Source: Whalleya microplaca (Eukaryota > Ascomycota > Sordariomycetes > Xylariales > Xylariaceae). From it: a stretch of 64,000 nt of DNA. The DNA is taken from NCBI GenBank assembly GCA_022497155.1, contig MU385710.1, positions 1,116,001 to 1,180,000 of the forward strand, read 5' to 3'. The notes under the pieces were generated by a model, which searched no databases, had not been told where the DNA came from, and was given only the letters and a program-made list of their open reading frames with translations. Positions 10,510 through 20,990 of this stretch are shown one piece after another. Made by a program: the position numbers and the translations under genes. Within the stretch, counting starts at the first letter, position 1, and each line of letters starts with the position of its first letter.

Positions 10510-11613
10510 ATGGTGGTCAAGAAGAAGAGGGCAAAGAAGGCTTTGGCTGCCGGACGGCCTCCTACAGTTCAGCGGCCGAAATCAATATCAAGGAAAGCCA
10601 CAAAGGCTTTAATCAACGCACATCATCTCCTCGAAAAGAAGAAGGTCCAAGCTGTAGCCAGAGGAGACAAAGTTGCCGAGACTGCAATTGATGTTGAGAT
10701 TGCTGCCCTGGGTGGCATTGAGAAGTATCAACAAGCCAGTCTCCAAGGCCAACGCACCGATCGTGGAGGAGATAGCTCCAGGGTCCTGATGGAGTGGCTG
10801 GAACCAGTCTCCGGTTTGATTTCCTCTTCAGACTCTCGCCTACGACTTCTGGAAGTCGGTGCGTTGAGTACCACGAATGAGTGCTCGAGGAGCGGCTTGT
10901 TTGATATGGCAAGGATCGACTTGAACAGCCAGAGCGAAGGCATTCTACAGCAAGACTTCATGAAGAGGCCTCTGCCCAATGATGACTCGGAACGATTCGA
11001 CATCATTAGTCTGTCGCTCGTACTGAACTTTGTACCTGATGCTGTAGGACGAGGCGCCATGCTTTTCAGAACCTTGGACTTTCTGAAGCAGGCTGTGATG
11101 CACCGCTCAACAAAGCTTCAGGACTTCTTTCCAAGCCTGTTTTTAGTTCTGCCTGCGCCAGTAAGTCGAGTCCCGGAATCTCGTGTACCCCTTTCACGTC
11201 CTTGGAGACTTCCCAACAAATATGCCATACCGGCTACTTCCTATAGGTTTCATAGAGTATCACATACGTAGGCTCTCGCCTAAAACGATAAAAAGGAGTT
11301 ACTAACTGTGAGTGTTGCAGTGTGTCACTAACTCGAGATATATGGATGAGAAGCATATGGAATCTATCAGTAAGTGACATCTAGGGTCATTTGTTAAGCC
11401 ATCTAGTATGAGCAAATACTCACTGCAGTTGCTACAGTGAACGCATTGGGGTACGTGAAGACCCGAAGCAAGATTACTCAAAAACTTGTCTACTATCTCT
11501 GGCGCAAAAAGTCTACTACCTCGACGAACTCTGTGGCATTTAGAAAAACGGAGCTTCGATCTGGTTCTTCAAGGAACAACTTTTCAATCGTGCTCTCTGG
11601 TTCGTCGGGTTAA
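10510..11613 (+). CDS. BMT2: 25S rRNA adenine-N1 methyltransferase Bmt2
   Basis: Nucleolar SAM-dependent enzyme; the yeast orthologue makes m1A at position 2142 of 25S rRNA. Exons are 10510..11160, 11321..11369 and 11429..11613, giving 294 residues. The N-terminus is strongly basic (VVKKKRAKKAL). The SAM-binding region reads RLRLLEVGALSTTNE, followed by MARIDLNSQ and FDIISLSLVLNFVPDAVGRG, which are characteristic of the Bmt2 family. The second and third exons add CVTNSRYMDEKHMESI, LGYVKTRSKITQKLVYYLW and the ending SGSSRNNFSIVL, matching the family C-terminus, so both introns are needed. It diverges from RPL25, which suits a ribosome-assembly role. Confidence 0.9.
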
Positions 11614-12220
11614 CGGCCGGATTTCCGAGCAGTACTATTCCCCTAATACGCTCGTCCCCATCATTACTCGATGCATGCAGCAAGCAACCTCTCGGTAGTT
11701 TCATGCACACCCACCCGACGACGACGGAGGGTACCATTATTACGTCGCCCTCTTGTGTTACTAAAACTCGCAGGGTTGCAGTCTACTTGCGTCAACACCA
11801 GATGTCAGCTCTTCATTTAGCTCCCCTAATCTCTGGGCTTCAATTCGCCCAGTGCACATAGATGGACGTGAGTTCTGATAGTCCGGTAAGTCGAGCACAT
11901 TTGTGTATTCGAGATCGTCAGTGGATTCATTCTACTGCTCGGCTACCCCGCAGTCTCCCACGTTCCGGCTACATTTGGATCGACGACTCCTACCAACAAG
12001 ATCGTACAGCCTTGGTCAGACGATTTCACACTGCGGCGGGTATTGACTCGGATGCTTTGAAAACTGAGGACCCAGCAGCCTTAAGGAATCCAGTTAAGAT
12101 ATCCGGGCAACCAATTACCTAATATCACTACAGTGTGGAGGCTTATCGATTCACCATCGGGATAGACCGTAAGGTCAATCCCTCTCGTTCGCAAAGTGTT
12201 CACTCGGTGCGACGATGAAA
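11614..12220. other. Intergenic DNA without a supported gene
   Basis: About 600 bp downstream of BMT2. A plus-strand open frame at 11862-12122 (86 codons) shows no recognisable domain, signal peptide or splice context, and I do not call it. Confidence 0.5.
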
Positions 12221-12650
12221 TTATTGTTGGGAAGTCTTGTTGGCACCATACGCAACGACCCCAAGAAGCCCGTCGATCTCGTCGTACAAGTACTTCGGTA
12301 GATCCTCTTGGGGCTGTGCCTCTAGAAACAGTTTATCCTCCTCGAAATTCTGGTCACTTAAGCGCATAAGTGACATTGGATGTGCAGGATTCGAGACAAT
12401 TGATACCACGGGTGGCCCCAAGCTTTCCATCCTTAGCTGCTTCTCCTAGAGTAGGGAGGAGCAAATTGATGAAAAGCAATAGCCTTGGGCGATTGGTAGG
12501 GGATGTGAGCTTGATACCACCAGGGGACTGACGTCTCTTGCCCACAATCACAGCAGCATTATTCATGCGAATATCCAGTCTGTTAGTCAGGCCTCTGATT
12601 CCTGTAATAGGTTTCCCGACTGATATCTGAGCCGGTAAACCAACGACTAC
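12221..12650 (-). pseudogene. Relic of a short-chain dehydrogenase/reductase, frameshifted
   Basis: Two overlapping minus-strand frames together spell the middle of a fungal SDR. The first (about 12590 to 12415) reads LDIRMNNAAV, then LLLFINLLLPTLGEAAKDGK and LGAT, matching the NNAG motif and the helix-4 region. The frame then shifts near 12415-12430. The second frame continues VVSIVSNPAHP, LSDQNFEEDK and the catalytic-type YxxxK as YGANK. The N-terminal Rossmann GxxxGxG segment and the C-terminal third are missing. A single indel plus loss of both ends marks this as a dead gene. An alternative is an unrecognised intron at the shift, but no GT-AG pair fits there. Confidence 0.65.
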
Positions 12651-14527
12651 TGCCGATTTGTCACATTTAGATTTTGCCCCTTAATATGTTGAGCAACAGT
12701 ATTCAGTTCAACTCCAACTCTAAGGGTATCCGGGACGCCAAGATCAATAGTCCTAGATTGCCATCGGCGGCGGCGACGGCAGTCCCGTCACCTATAGAGT
12801 TGGAGTTCACACCCGTGATGAGACCTAGACCCCGCTTTGGTCAGATGACTGTTGATCGAGCAACTCACGTATGATAGTCGTCCAGCCGTCGTGAACTCTA
12901 GTGATGAACAGTAGTGGGCTGTTCTAGTAAGATTAGCGAGTCATAAAGGCGCTGAGCATGCTTTTACTGGATTAGTCTCATAAAGATTACAGTGACTTCA
13001 GTACCAGTCACTAGTTTTTATCAAAGTCCCGCGAGTTCACTGTGAGTCTACCTAGGTAGCTGGATATGCATTGGGGATCACCGGCGTTGCGGGGTTGAAA
13101 GATCTCCAACCCAGCCATAACTCAACTACATACGATTAGCTAATGCACCGGCAGACCGGCACAGTTTCCAACTTGATTGTTACTAGCACTACTGGTATAT
13201 ATGGGTACAGAGGCGACAAACATCTGGTGAAAGGCGGCTAAGAGTATCGCGATACTTGAATTCTATGGATCGTATTTTACAGCTACCTATCACCTACCTC
13301 ACCGACTCATGGTATACATCACGAACGCATGAAGGGCCAGCCCAGCCAGCTCTGGTATCATCTGCATCTGCGATAGGTGTAATCAAACAGCGCCTGTGTA
13401 GCCAAGATCAGGTACTTGGATCACTTAGTGCTAAGTAGTAGAGGTTGTGATACATACAACTTAAGTCGAGAATGAGGAATGCTGCTACCGAGTCAGTTAC
13501 GTCGGGACATTGCCAACACACTGTACAAGCTACATGACCACAGTAACAACGTCTCTAGCCTAGGACAGTGTGTTGAGCAAGCATGGGAATTACATCGCTT
13601 TTCCTTTGCCCAGCAAACCTAGGTCCCCCCTCGGATTGTGATAGATCCTACCTAGGAACAATACCAGCGTCCTTGCACGATTGGTTTTCTTCCTTAGCTT
13701 TACGGCACGTGGATTCATGAGTGATGTAGCCTAGTCTATTCTAATATACTGGGGCGTAGGTATTTCAAGTGACTGAGTATTGGAGTGATATGTACATCCT
13801 AACATTGCCCTAGACACTCTGTCAATTCTCAATTCAGGGGCATCATAAACAAATGGTCTTGCCACTGCTGCTGCGTCACAATACTACGTTTAATGATAGG
13901 GGTGCTGTCTCGGGAGGAAAGATATACACAGAGAACACAGGGCTGCTGTGAGACGTTGCCGGTATCACTGAACGTAGATACTTGGGCTCCTATCAATAGA
14001 CTTTCAGCACTGCGTGTCGTAACACTGAGGAGTAAACCTGACCTACGCGATCATGTTGGGCCAAAGGAAAGACTTTGCGAAGGACTTCTTGCCTTATTGA
14101 TCAGGCATCTATCTGGATGAATAGAATCTCGATGGTATAGCTTCTAAATTAGACTTCACATTAAGCTTTGAGATCCATATATGCTTCGCCACAAGCTCGA
14201 ACCTAATTCCCAGCGTTTCCCTGGGCATAATCAGGGTATGCGGGCTAGCTAAGCAGATCTACGATCTCTCCGCATCGAGCATAATCTAGAAACCGGCTGC
14301 TTTGGCCGCGCTCCTTAACACCTTAGGTCGGAGGTGTCCGTCCTAAGGTTGGATTGGCTCACCGTGTTAGTGCCGTTACGCTCATTTCCATCCGCCGTTA
14401 CCCCCGCCCTCCTTTTTGCCCCAAGCTGTTGTCAGCATTTCGCAGACGTCTGTTATGCTCTCCATTTGGCCTTTGGGCACGTTGTGCTGACGACTCCCTG
14501 TCGATCCCCCCATTTGTGGCCCGGCAG
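12651..14527. other. Gene-poor spacer
   Basis: About 1.9 kb with only short, broken frames on both strands. It includes two copies of the palindrome ACCTAGGT (13050 and 13617). No transposon termini, RNA gene or protein fragment is recognised. Confidence 0.5.
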
Positions 14528-15714
14528 TTACGCACGTACGTTGAGGTCATCGTCAAGGGAGTCGAAAGTCTCTATGGTCTGTAACCGCTCTAGCGCCTCA
14601 GCCGACAGAGGCGCATTCCCCGGCCGTTGCACGACTATGCTCCGCATTCCGGCTTGGATGGCAGCGTCCACCTCCTTAACGACATCACTCAGAAATAGAA
14701 ACTCGTTAGCCTTAAACTCCGGGTGACTGCCCGCGATCTTCTCGTAGCTACCCGTCTCCATCTTCAGCCCGGCATTCACGGTGTCGAACCAGTCCGATAT
14801 CAGCGATGTCAAATCGGACGGCTCGGCGTTCGTGTGCTTGAACAGCAGCTTCTGCGCCGGGACGGAGCCGGAGGAGTAGATCATGATCTTGAGCCCCTTC
14901 TCGTGCCACGCTGCGAACTTCGCAGGTACGTCCGGAAATAGGGGCGCTTTTATTTCCCCTGAAGCGTACCCCTCTGCCCACAAGTAGCCCTGGAGGCTCT
15001 TTAGATAGGAAACTTTTACATCCCTCGCCACGAGGTCCTTGACATGCGCTTCTAAGGCGTCCTTGGATGAGGAATACTCTGGAGGAAACGCATCCCTATA
15101 TTTTGCGAAGTTTGGACTGTCCCATTGAGTCCGTAACGTCTCTGGTAGGACTTTCAAGGCATAAGGAAACTAGGCACAGTATCAGCTCGTTCAAATGCCG
15201 TAAGTTTGAGCATGCCAGTAAGAAATATTCAGCATAGTAGTACTGTTCTTGATGCTGAACAGTGAAACGTGACTCGCAACTAGCGGCAGTCCAACGATAT
15301 GATCCTTTTGAATAGGGGCTGGCCCTCCTAAGAACGTGTAGGAATTTTGGGGTCAGGAAGACCCCTCTGTAGCCAAGAGATCATGGTTGGCAGCAGTGCT
15401 GCAGCGCAGGTGCCTCTGCGCAGCCGATCGCTCCATCATCTCACACCTCATGCCACATGTGTGGGCAGTTTGCAGATCATGGCGTTTGCGAACAAATTTT
15501 ATGGAAATGTCTTACCAGGACGTCTTTGACAAACGAGATTGGGCATACTGTGCCCTCTGATCAGAGACTTCTATTAGCTAGCATGTCCGAAGGCTAATGC
15601 ACCTTAAGAGCCATGCCGATAGGTGACAGGAAGCAAGGGGAAAGCTTGGAGCATAGGGTTGTCCTTACCAATGTCTAGCAGTACCACCTTAATGGCGGTA
15701 GACGCGGCGGCCAT
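14528..15714 (-). CDS. UTR4: Enolase-phosphatase E1 (methionine salvage)
   Basis: Bifunctional HAD-superfamily enzyme that converts 2,3-diketo-5-methylthiopentyl-1-phosphate to the acireductone in the methionine salvage pathway. Exons on the minus strand are 15714..15669, 15556..15516 and 15169..14528, giving 242 residues, the usual size. HAD motif I is split by the first intron: VVLLDI joined to EGTVCPISF (D14, E16). Motif II is IMIYSSGS, the motif III lysine lies in AGLKMETGSY, and motif IV is EFLFLSDVVKEVDAA. The middle exon has only 41 nt and supplies the family-specific GTVCPISFVKDVL. The long third exon alone lacks a start Met, so the two upstream exons are needed. No regulatory element is evident in the spacer upstream. 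Confidence 0.93.
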
Positions 15715-17345
15715 GGTAGCAACAGGCTCCGTGGGGCTTTCTTCCTTTGGGGGAATCTGAGATCTTTGCTGGAGCTAACAGCCTGGAATGGATGACACGC
15801 CCGGGAACCAATGCTAGTCTACCCGTCGGGGACAGAGCGGTGAAGGTGAAGCTCGTGGGGGCAGATCGTGAAATTTTCTTTTCTTTTCTATCCGGGAAAG
15901 AAAATTTTTTAAATTGTTTTCCTTCTTCGCGGCCGCTCTCACCTGTGCCCGGAGATGACGCCAGATCAGAACGCGGACGGGAAGGTCACCTTTGCGGTGG
16001 GTTGGGTGTTGGAAGGGCTGCAGTCTCGTAGCGCGCGTCAGCAAAGAAGGCGGTCAAGAGATTTCGACGGTTCGAAGTCTGTAAATGGCTAGCGAGGGAA
16101 AAGGCACCCCAGATTTGACCCAGGACCCCGATCCCACTCGAGACTGCAAACGGGAGTATTCGGCAAAGTTCATGCAGCAAGGCAGCCCCAAGACATTCGT
16201 AGCGAGCCGGAGGATTTAATGGATCAGGCGTATAAGAGTGGCGCCATCCACAAGATCTGCTACGTACATACATGTAAGAGAGAATAGGATTCGATAGTAG
16301 CATGTAACCTAGTGTGTAGTATATAGATAACGATAAGAGGCTGGAAAACTGCCACAAGGGAGCCAAAAGGGAAGGGCAGCGGGTCTGCAATAACTTAAAC
16401 ACCGAATAGAAAAACACCAACACCGCCATCCAGCCCATTAGTTATTTAAATCGGACGAGACTACTGCATCTTCTGCATATACTAGTAATGCCTACTACTG
16501 CGTATGTATGTGTTATCGGCAAGTGCTCCGGTCCACTCGATGTTGCTTACCGCGTACCAACCTCCGGACCCCAAAGGCTGGATCGGACGGAGTGTCCGTC
16601 TCATCACGACAGTTCTAGTTATAGTCTCATCTCGAAGACAGACCGCCATGGATGATTGCGACGATTTAGAGAACCCAGATCGCGAGGACCAAGGTGCACC
16701 TATAACCCCACTGTAGCACGTTATCATCGAATGCGATATTACCACCATCGCTATGTAGTATTAGAGATTGATTACGGAGTATATCTACTAATAAGTCTTC
16801 TAATAAGTTGGTCGTAGCCCAAGAGCTGGGTTCAACATGGTCAACTTGCGCTACCAAAGATCTAACTATATATCTGACTACACGTAATGATATAAGCTAG
16901 ATATTCGTCGTCACCTGCATTGGGGATTTCGAAACTTGTTACAGCTTGATAACCACCGCTATGCATCTTATCATATCGCATGGGTTGCTACGAATCAAAG
17001 GGATCCACATCACTCTATACGACACGCATCAAGAACCGACAAGTGTCTCCATTCAACACGAGCTGGCGTTGATGATGTACGTAGTAAATAAATCGATAGA
17101 CTAAACGTTAGCCTCCGATTTGCCCGTTCCCTATTTTTGGCAAAGCTTGCGTTGCCATCGTCGTCTTCACCGCTAAAACGCGAAACCAACGTCCACAATT
17201 GTTACCTACCTTATCCTCATTGCATGTACCTAATCCCCCAACTCCGACTGATGGACAAGATCGCCCCGGCATTTTGAAACCTTGGAATCAGCATTCAACC
17301 GGGAACCCGGCCATCTTCGTGTATGTGTGGCTAATAAGCCTGTTC
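15715..17345. other. Spacer with the UTR4 upstream region
   Basis: About 1.6 kb. An A/T-homopolymer-rich stretch at about 15870-15920 (alternating TTTTC and AAAAT runs) lies 160-200 bp upstream of the UTR4 start and could be part of its promoter. No further gene is supported on either strand. Confidence 0.5.
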
Positions 17346-17689
17346 TTAGCAGTAGTCACTGCTTTGCCCGCTACCACCGTAAGAACACGCCCCGGGACAC
17401 AACTGAAGGAAGCTCGCGTCTCCGGTAGTGGAGCTGTCGCAGCGCCATAGAGAATTGTTGATGGTATTGTCATTAATCGGCTGCCCTGCCGCCTCGAGAT
17501 GCTCCCTGATGTACTCGGTGTAATCGCCTGTGATTGTGTGTCAGCCGGCGAACAACTAGTGACAGCCCCCGGGATGATAGTACCGTGCTTGATAAGGTCC
17601 CAGCCGCACCAGTTCCATGGGGCGTAGCAATTATCAGCCGTGGCCATCTTAGCCAGTACGCAAAGGGACACGGTCGAGAGTAGGCGCAT
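17346..17689 (-). CDS. Small secreted cysteine-rich protein, effector-like
   Basis: Two exons on the minus strand, 17689..17584 and 17527..17346, give 95 residues. The 56 bp intron has a GTACTA donor and an ATCACAG acceptor and is phase 1. The N-terminus MRLLSTVSLCVLAKMATADN looks like a signal peptide with cleavage near residue 18. The mature part has six cysteines: NCYAPWNWCG, LWRC, LCPGAC and the terminal DYC. The ending SYGGSGQSSDYC resembles a recurrent pattern in small secreted proteins of plant- and insect-associated ascomycetes. The unspliced frame hides this protein because it reads past the second exon in another frame. The function is unknown; extracellular location and disulphide bonding are inferred. 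Confidence 0.75.
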
Positions 17690-18414
17690 TGTGAAGGCGG
17701 CGAAGATGAATATAAGATCAGATAGACAATATAATCGTTAGATGATAGTAATCAAGCCTGTGGCTATGGGATCTTGTCTGGTTGAAGGCCGACATTCTTC
17801 TTCCCTATTATTTATAGTTATTCCAGTCGCCATTGAGGACTTTCATGAGAGGCAATCTTCCCTGATGTTAGTCAGGTTGTTCTAGACATATAAGCATTGG
17901 GACGAGCGATGATGATATTGCACAACGGTCACTGAGACTTCGAGCCTCAAATGATGTGTAGAAGGTCATCTTCAATATGAGACCTGTATTGCTTGATCGA
18001 TGCAATCAGCGACCATGTCAAAGGTGTTAAGTCTATGTGGTTGCTCTCATAAACATGGAAGCGGCTTCTCGGCCATTGCTGACATCAACCTACCATCGCA
18101 ACACAAAGCCGCTAATCAAGGAACAGGATTGATATGCGCAGGTCGGTACGACTTCCTTTCGCTTGCCTTTACCAATGTTGGATTATAATGAACTAAGATT
18201 TGCATGACTTGAATATCTAGGACAGTTAGACATAAAATAGGGGCTTCCTGACCTGTGACGAGAATACATATACTATGAGTTGCAGGTTGTAAATCTAGAT
18301 TCATGGCAGCACCCAGATTTTGACTACGCGACAGTCAAAAAATCAAAAAGACATAGAGGAAGGGACAAAATGGCAAAAGGAAACGATGTACTCGTAGGAA
18401 TACATCATATATGT
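17690..18414. other. Spacer upstream of the secreted-protein gene
   Basis: About 0.7 kb between the secreted-protein start and the tRNA 3' end. Open frames are short and featureless. Confidence 0.5.
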
Positions 18415-18498
18415 TGGCGGTACTGGGAATCGAACCCAGGTCTACACGGTAATTGTATAAACCACAACGTGTTGTACTAGCCACTATACTATACCACC
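18415..18498 (-). tRNA. tRNA-His (GTG) with a 12-nt intron
   Basis: A cloverleaf is readable on the minus strand. The acceptor stem GGTGGTA pairs with TACCGCC (one G-T pair) and the discriminator is A. The D stem is GTAT with GTAC. The anticodon stem ACACG pairs with CGTGT around a loop starting TTGTGG, giving anticodon GTG. The T arm is CTGGG, TTCGATT, CCCAG. Between the anticodon-stem arms there are 19 nt instead of 7, so a 12-nt intron follows position 37, the standard eukaryotic site. The mature length is 72 nt including the discriminator. Histidine identity fits the eukaryotic A73; G-1 would be added after transcription. Confidence 0.93.
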
Positions 18499-20990
18499 TT
18501 GAAGCTGATTGATCCTGGTTGAATTATACAGAGTTATTACCCCTCACTGTGGGAGGCTGAACGCACGTGCCATATCTTCCCCGGTTTGATCTCAAGAGCC
18601 GGTGTTTAACCGCGCGCTAAAGTCGGCTCTCGCCGAGTCATGCTGTTCTACAGTTTACATCGACTGAGAGATCACCTACATCTTGTTAAACGAATGGTAC
18701 CTAATCTAGGTTATGATACTCAGAGTTGAGTTGCTTTGACGAAGTGATACTGCAATGCCCTGCATGTGTCTATAGCTTACACTCAGTTAGACATATGACA
18801 ACATGCGATCTGGATCGAGATAGGAAATAATATAAACTGTATGTTTGCATCTAGTACATGCACTGACCCTCCTGGAATGCGCCGGACAATATTTAGTCAT
18901 TGCTGTTTTAGGTCACACGACAGAAATCAGGGCGATGATATCAATTGCACTATTAAGGTTGGTGTGGAATGTGTCGTTCCAGGCCTGCCGAAAAGGGCGA
19001 GACGATCGGTCAGCTTGTCTATCACACAGTACGGTATTGCATCATGCTCGAACGCTCAAAAACTCCATCTTTTGGGGTTTAACATTACTTTAAGTTAGTA
19101 TGTGAATAGTAGGATTCTTGTCCCTCGAGCAAATGATGCCAGCTTGCATCAGACACACTAACAAAGCCAACCAGATTGGTTGCTGGTTAATTGATAGTGC
19201 TGGGCAGATGGTACTACTACGTACGATTACTGTATCTATCTAGGGATGTTTATTTCACAGCCCCCCCAACAAATCAAGGGTCACATTATCATTTACCTAC
19301 CTGCCTACGCGTAACGTCGGCAACATCCACTCAGCCTCGAATCTATACGTGTGTATGTACTACATTTTATTAGGCGCCTTGAGAAGCTCTAGGGAAGCAC
19401 AAGACTATGAGTCAAACCCAGAAGTCTCTTACTGTTATCCTGCGACGGGAAATGAGTTTTTCAATAGGTCAATGGACACTGGATGCGCCGACCCGACAAG
19501 GCCAGGCCAGGCTACAGAAGAGGTGTCCTGCAGCAATTGAAATTACACAAAGGCGGTCAACAGCGAGCAAAAATACCCTAGGCTGCTAGGTACGTATGTA
19601 CATATGTAAATACGTATGTACCTAGGTAGCTGCCGGACAACGAGAGATGCAGGTAGAAAGGAGTGCAGATGCAATTAGCCAATGGCATTGGCCTGTTTAT
19701 TTCAAGTGAAACAGAAAATGCTGGAAAGGTCGAGACGCCAATGCTCCTGTCTGTAATGCCGTAATTGGCCTGCTGAAGGGGGCAGAGCCATAAAATAGCA
19801 GGCATAGAGTTGTGGAGTCACTGCAACGTGTCCAAGTGTCTCTCTCTCCGTGCCTGCACACTCCTGGTAGACGCTAGACAGGCACATTTCCTCACATTTG
19901 CCTGCAGTACCTCGTTCAGGTTAGCGACTACTTGCCGATCGCGACTGTCAATAACGAGGGCTACTTGGCTCCTTCGTCCCCCACCAGCCGCATCCGGTCG
20001 TGCTTGCACACAGATTTGCTATCAGATACTCCAATCGCAAGTAGCTGAACGTGTGGCGATCCGGAGGCGGCGGGTCTGCCTGCAGCACATCTATTGTATT
20101 AGCAGTACTAGTACACGGTGCTGTGGTTAGCGGCATTCCCACGTACCTCACAAAGCAGCCAAGGTACCTAACGCACTACGCAATTCCATCTGCATGAGGT
20201 ACATGAGGGAGTCGTACTCCAGAGATTTGACGATTCGACGATTCGACAAGCTTCCACTACCCTCTGGTTGGTCAGCAGCAGTCGGGACAAGTGGCACTGT
20301 GGCAGGTTTGGAGTCGAACCAAGTCTCACCCTGTCGCCTGGCCAAGCGGCTATGGCGATACTTCGACACCCGTTGTGGTTTGCTGGCTGGTTCCACCAGA
20401 TTCTCGTGCCTGACCCGAGTGTTGGGAGGTATCCCCCTAACTGATTGCGTGGCACCATGATAAAATTATCCTATCGTTCTATCGTCATGGCTACCCATTG
20501 TTTATCATGCTCACAGTATCAACACTGTCAGACTGTCCCGTTGGCGCTGTCGCTGCTGCCCTGAGACACAAAGCTGCTGCCTCCATACCAGCCTACCTTA
20601 CCTTAGGTACCCAGTCAACCAGACAAGCAGGACCAGCTCCAGCTCCTGAAGGGCATCGACGATTGACACGATTCTATCTTTCTATACCTGCTGTGTATGT
20701 ACTGCCCAGCTGCCTGCCTACACACATCATACCCTCTACGCACGTACCGAAGTATCGAGGTATCGAGTATCGAGGTATTGATCCAGCTACTGGAGGTATT
20801 GATCCCAGCATCCCAGCAAAGCCCAGCGCTCTGCCCACTTGGTTAGCCATTCACGCCATCCAGTTCACTGCCTGCATCGCTCCATAGTCGTCCCACCCTA
20901 TCCAGCAAGTGACCAGCCAGGCCAGCCCACCTCTACATGGGCTGCATGGAGGTCGATGCATGGTACGGAGTACGTACCTAACGCCAGTAC
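18499..20990. other. Gene-poor spacer
   Basis: About 2.5 kb with no supported gene. It holds a near-palindrome at 19586-19625, tRNA-like fragments around 20290-20400 and short GTATCGAGG-type direct repeats at 20745-20785. Open frames are all short and lack domains. Confidence 0.5.
19586..19625. repeat. Imperfect inverted repeat with embedded direct repeats
   Basis: The arms CTAGGTACGTATGTA (19586-19600) and TACGTATGTACCTAG (19611-19625) pair at 13 of 15 positions around a 10-nt centre. TACGTATGTA occurs twice in direct orientation inside. It could extrude a hairpin, but no transposon is attached. Confidence 0.75.

Noticed and set aside
20290..20410. tRNA-like signals: an A-box-like TGGCCAAGCGGCTATGGCG on the plus strand and a T-arm-like TTGGTTCGACTCC on the minus strand
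   Set aside because: On neither strand can an acceptor stem and a full set of arms be paired. The plus-strand B-box position holds only a weak GGTTCCACC. At best it is a tRNA relic; tRNAscan-SE would settle it.
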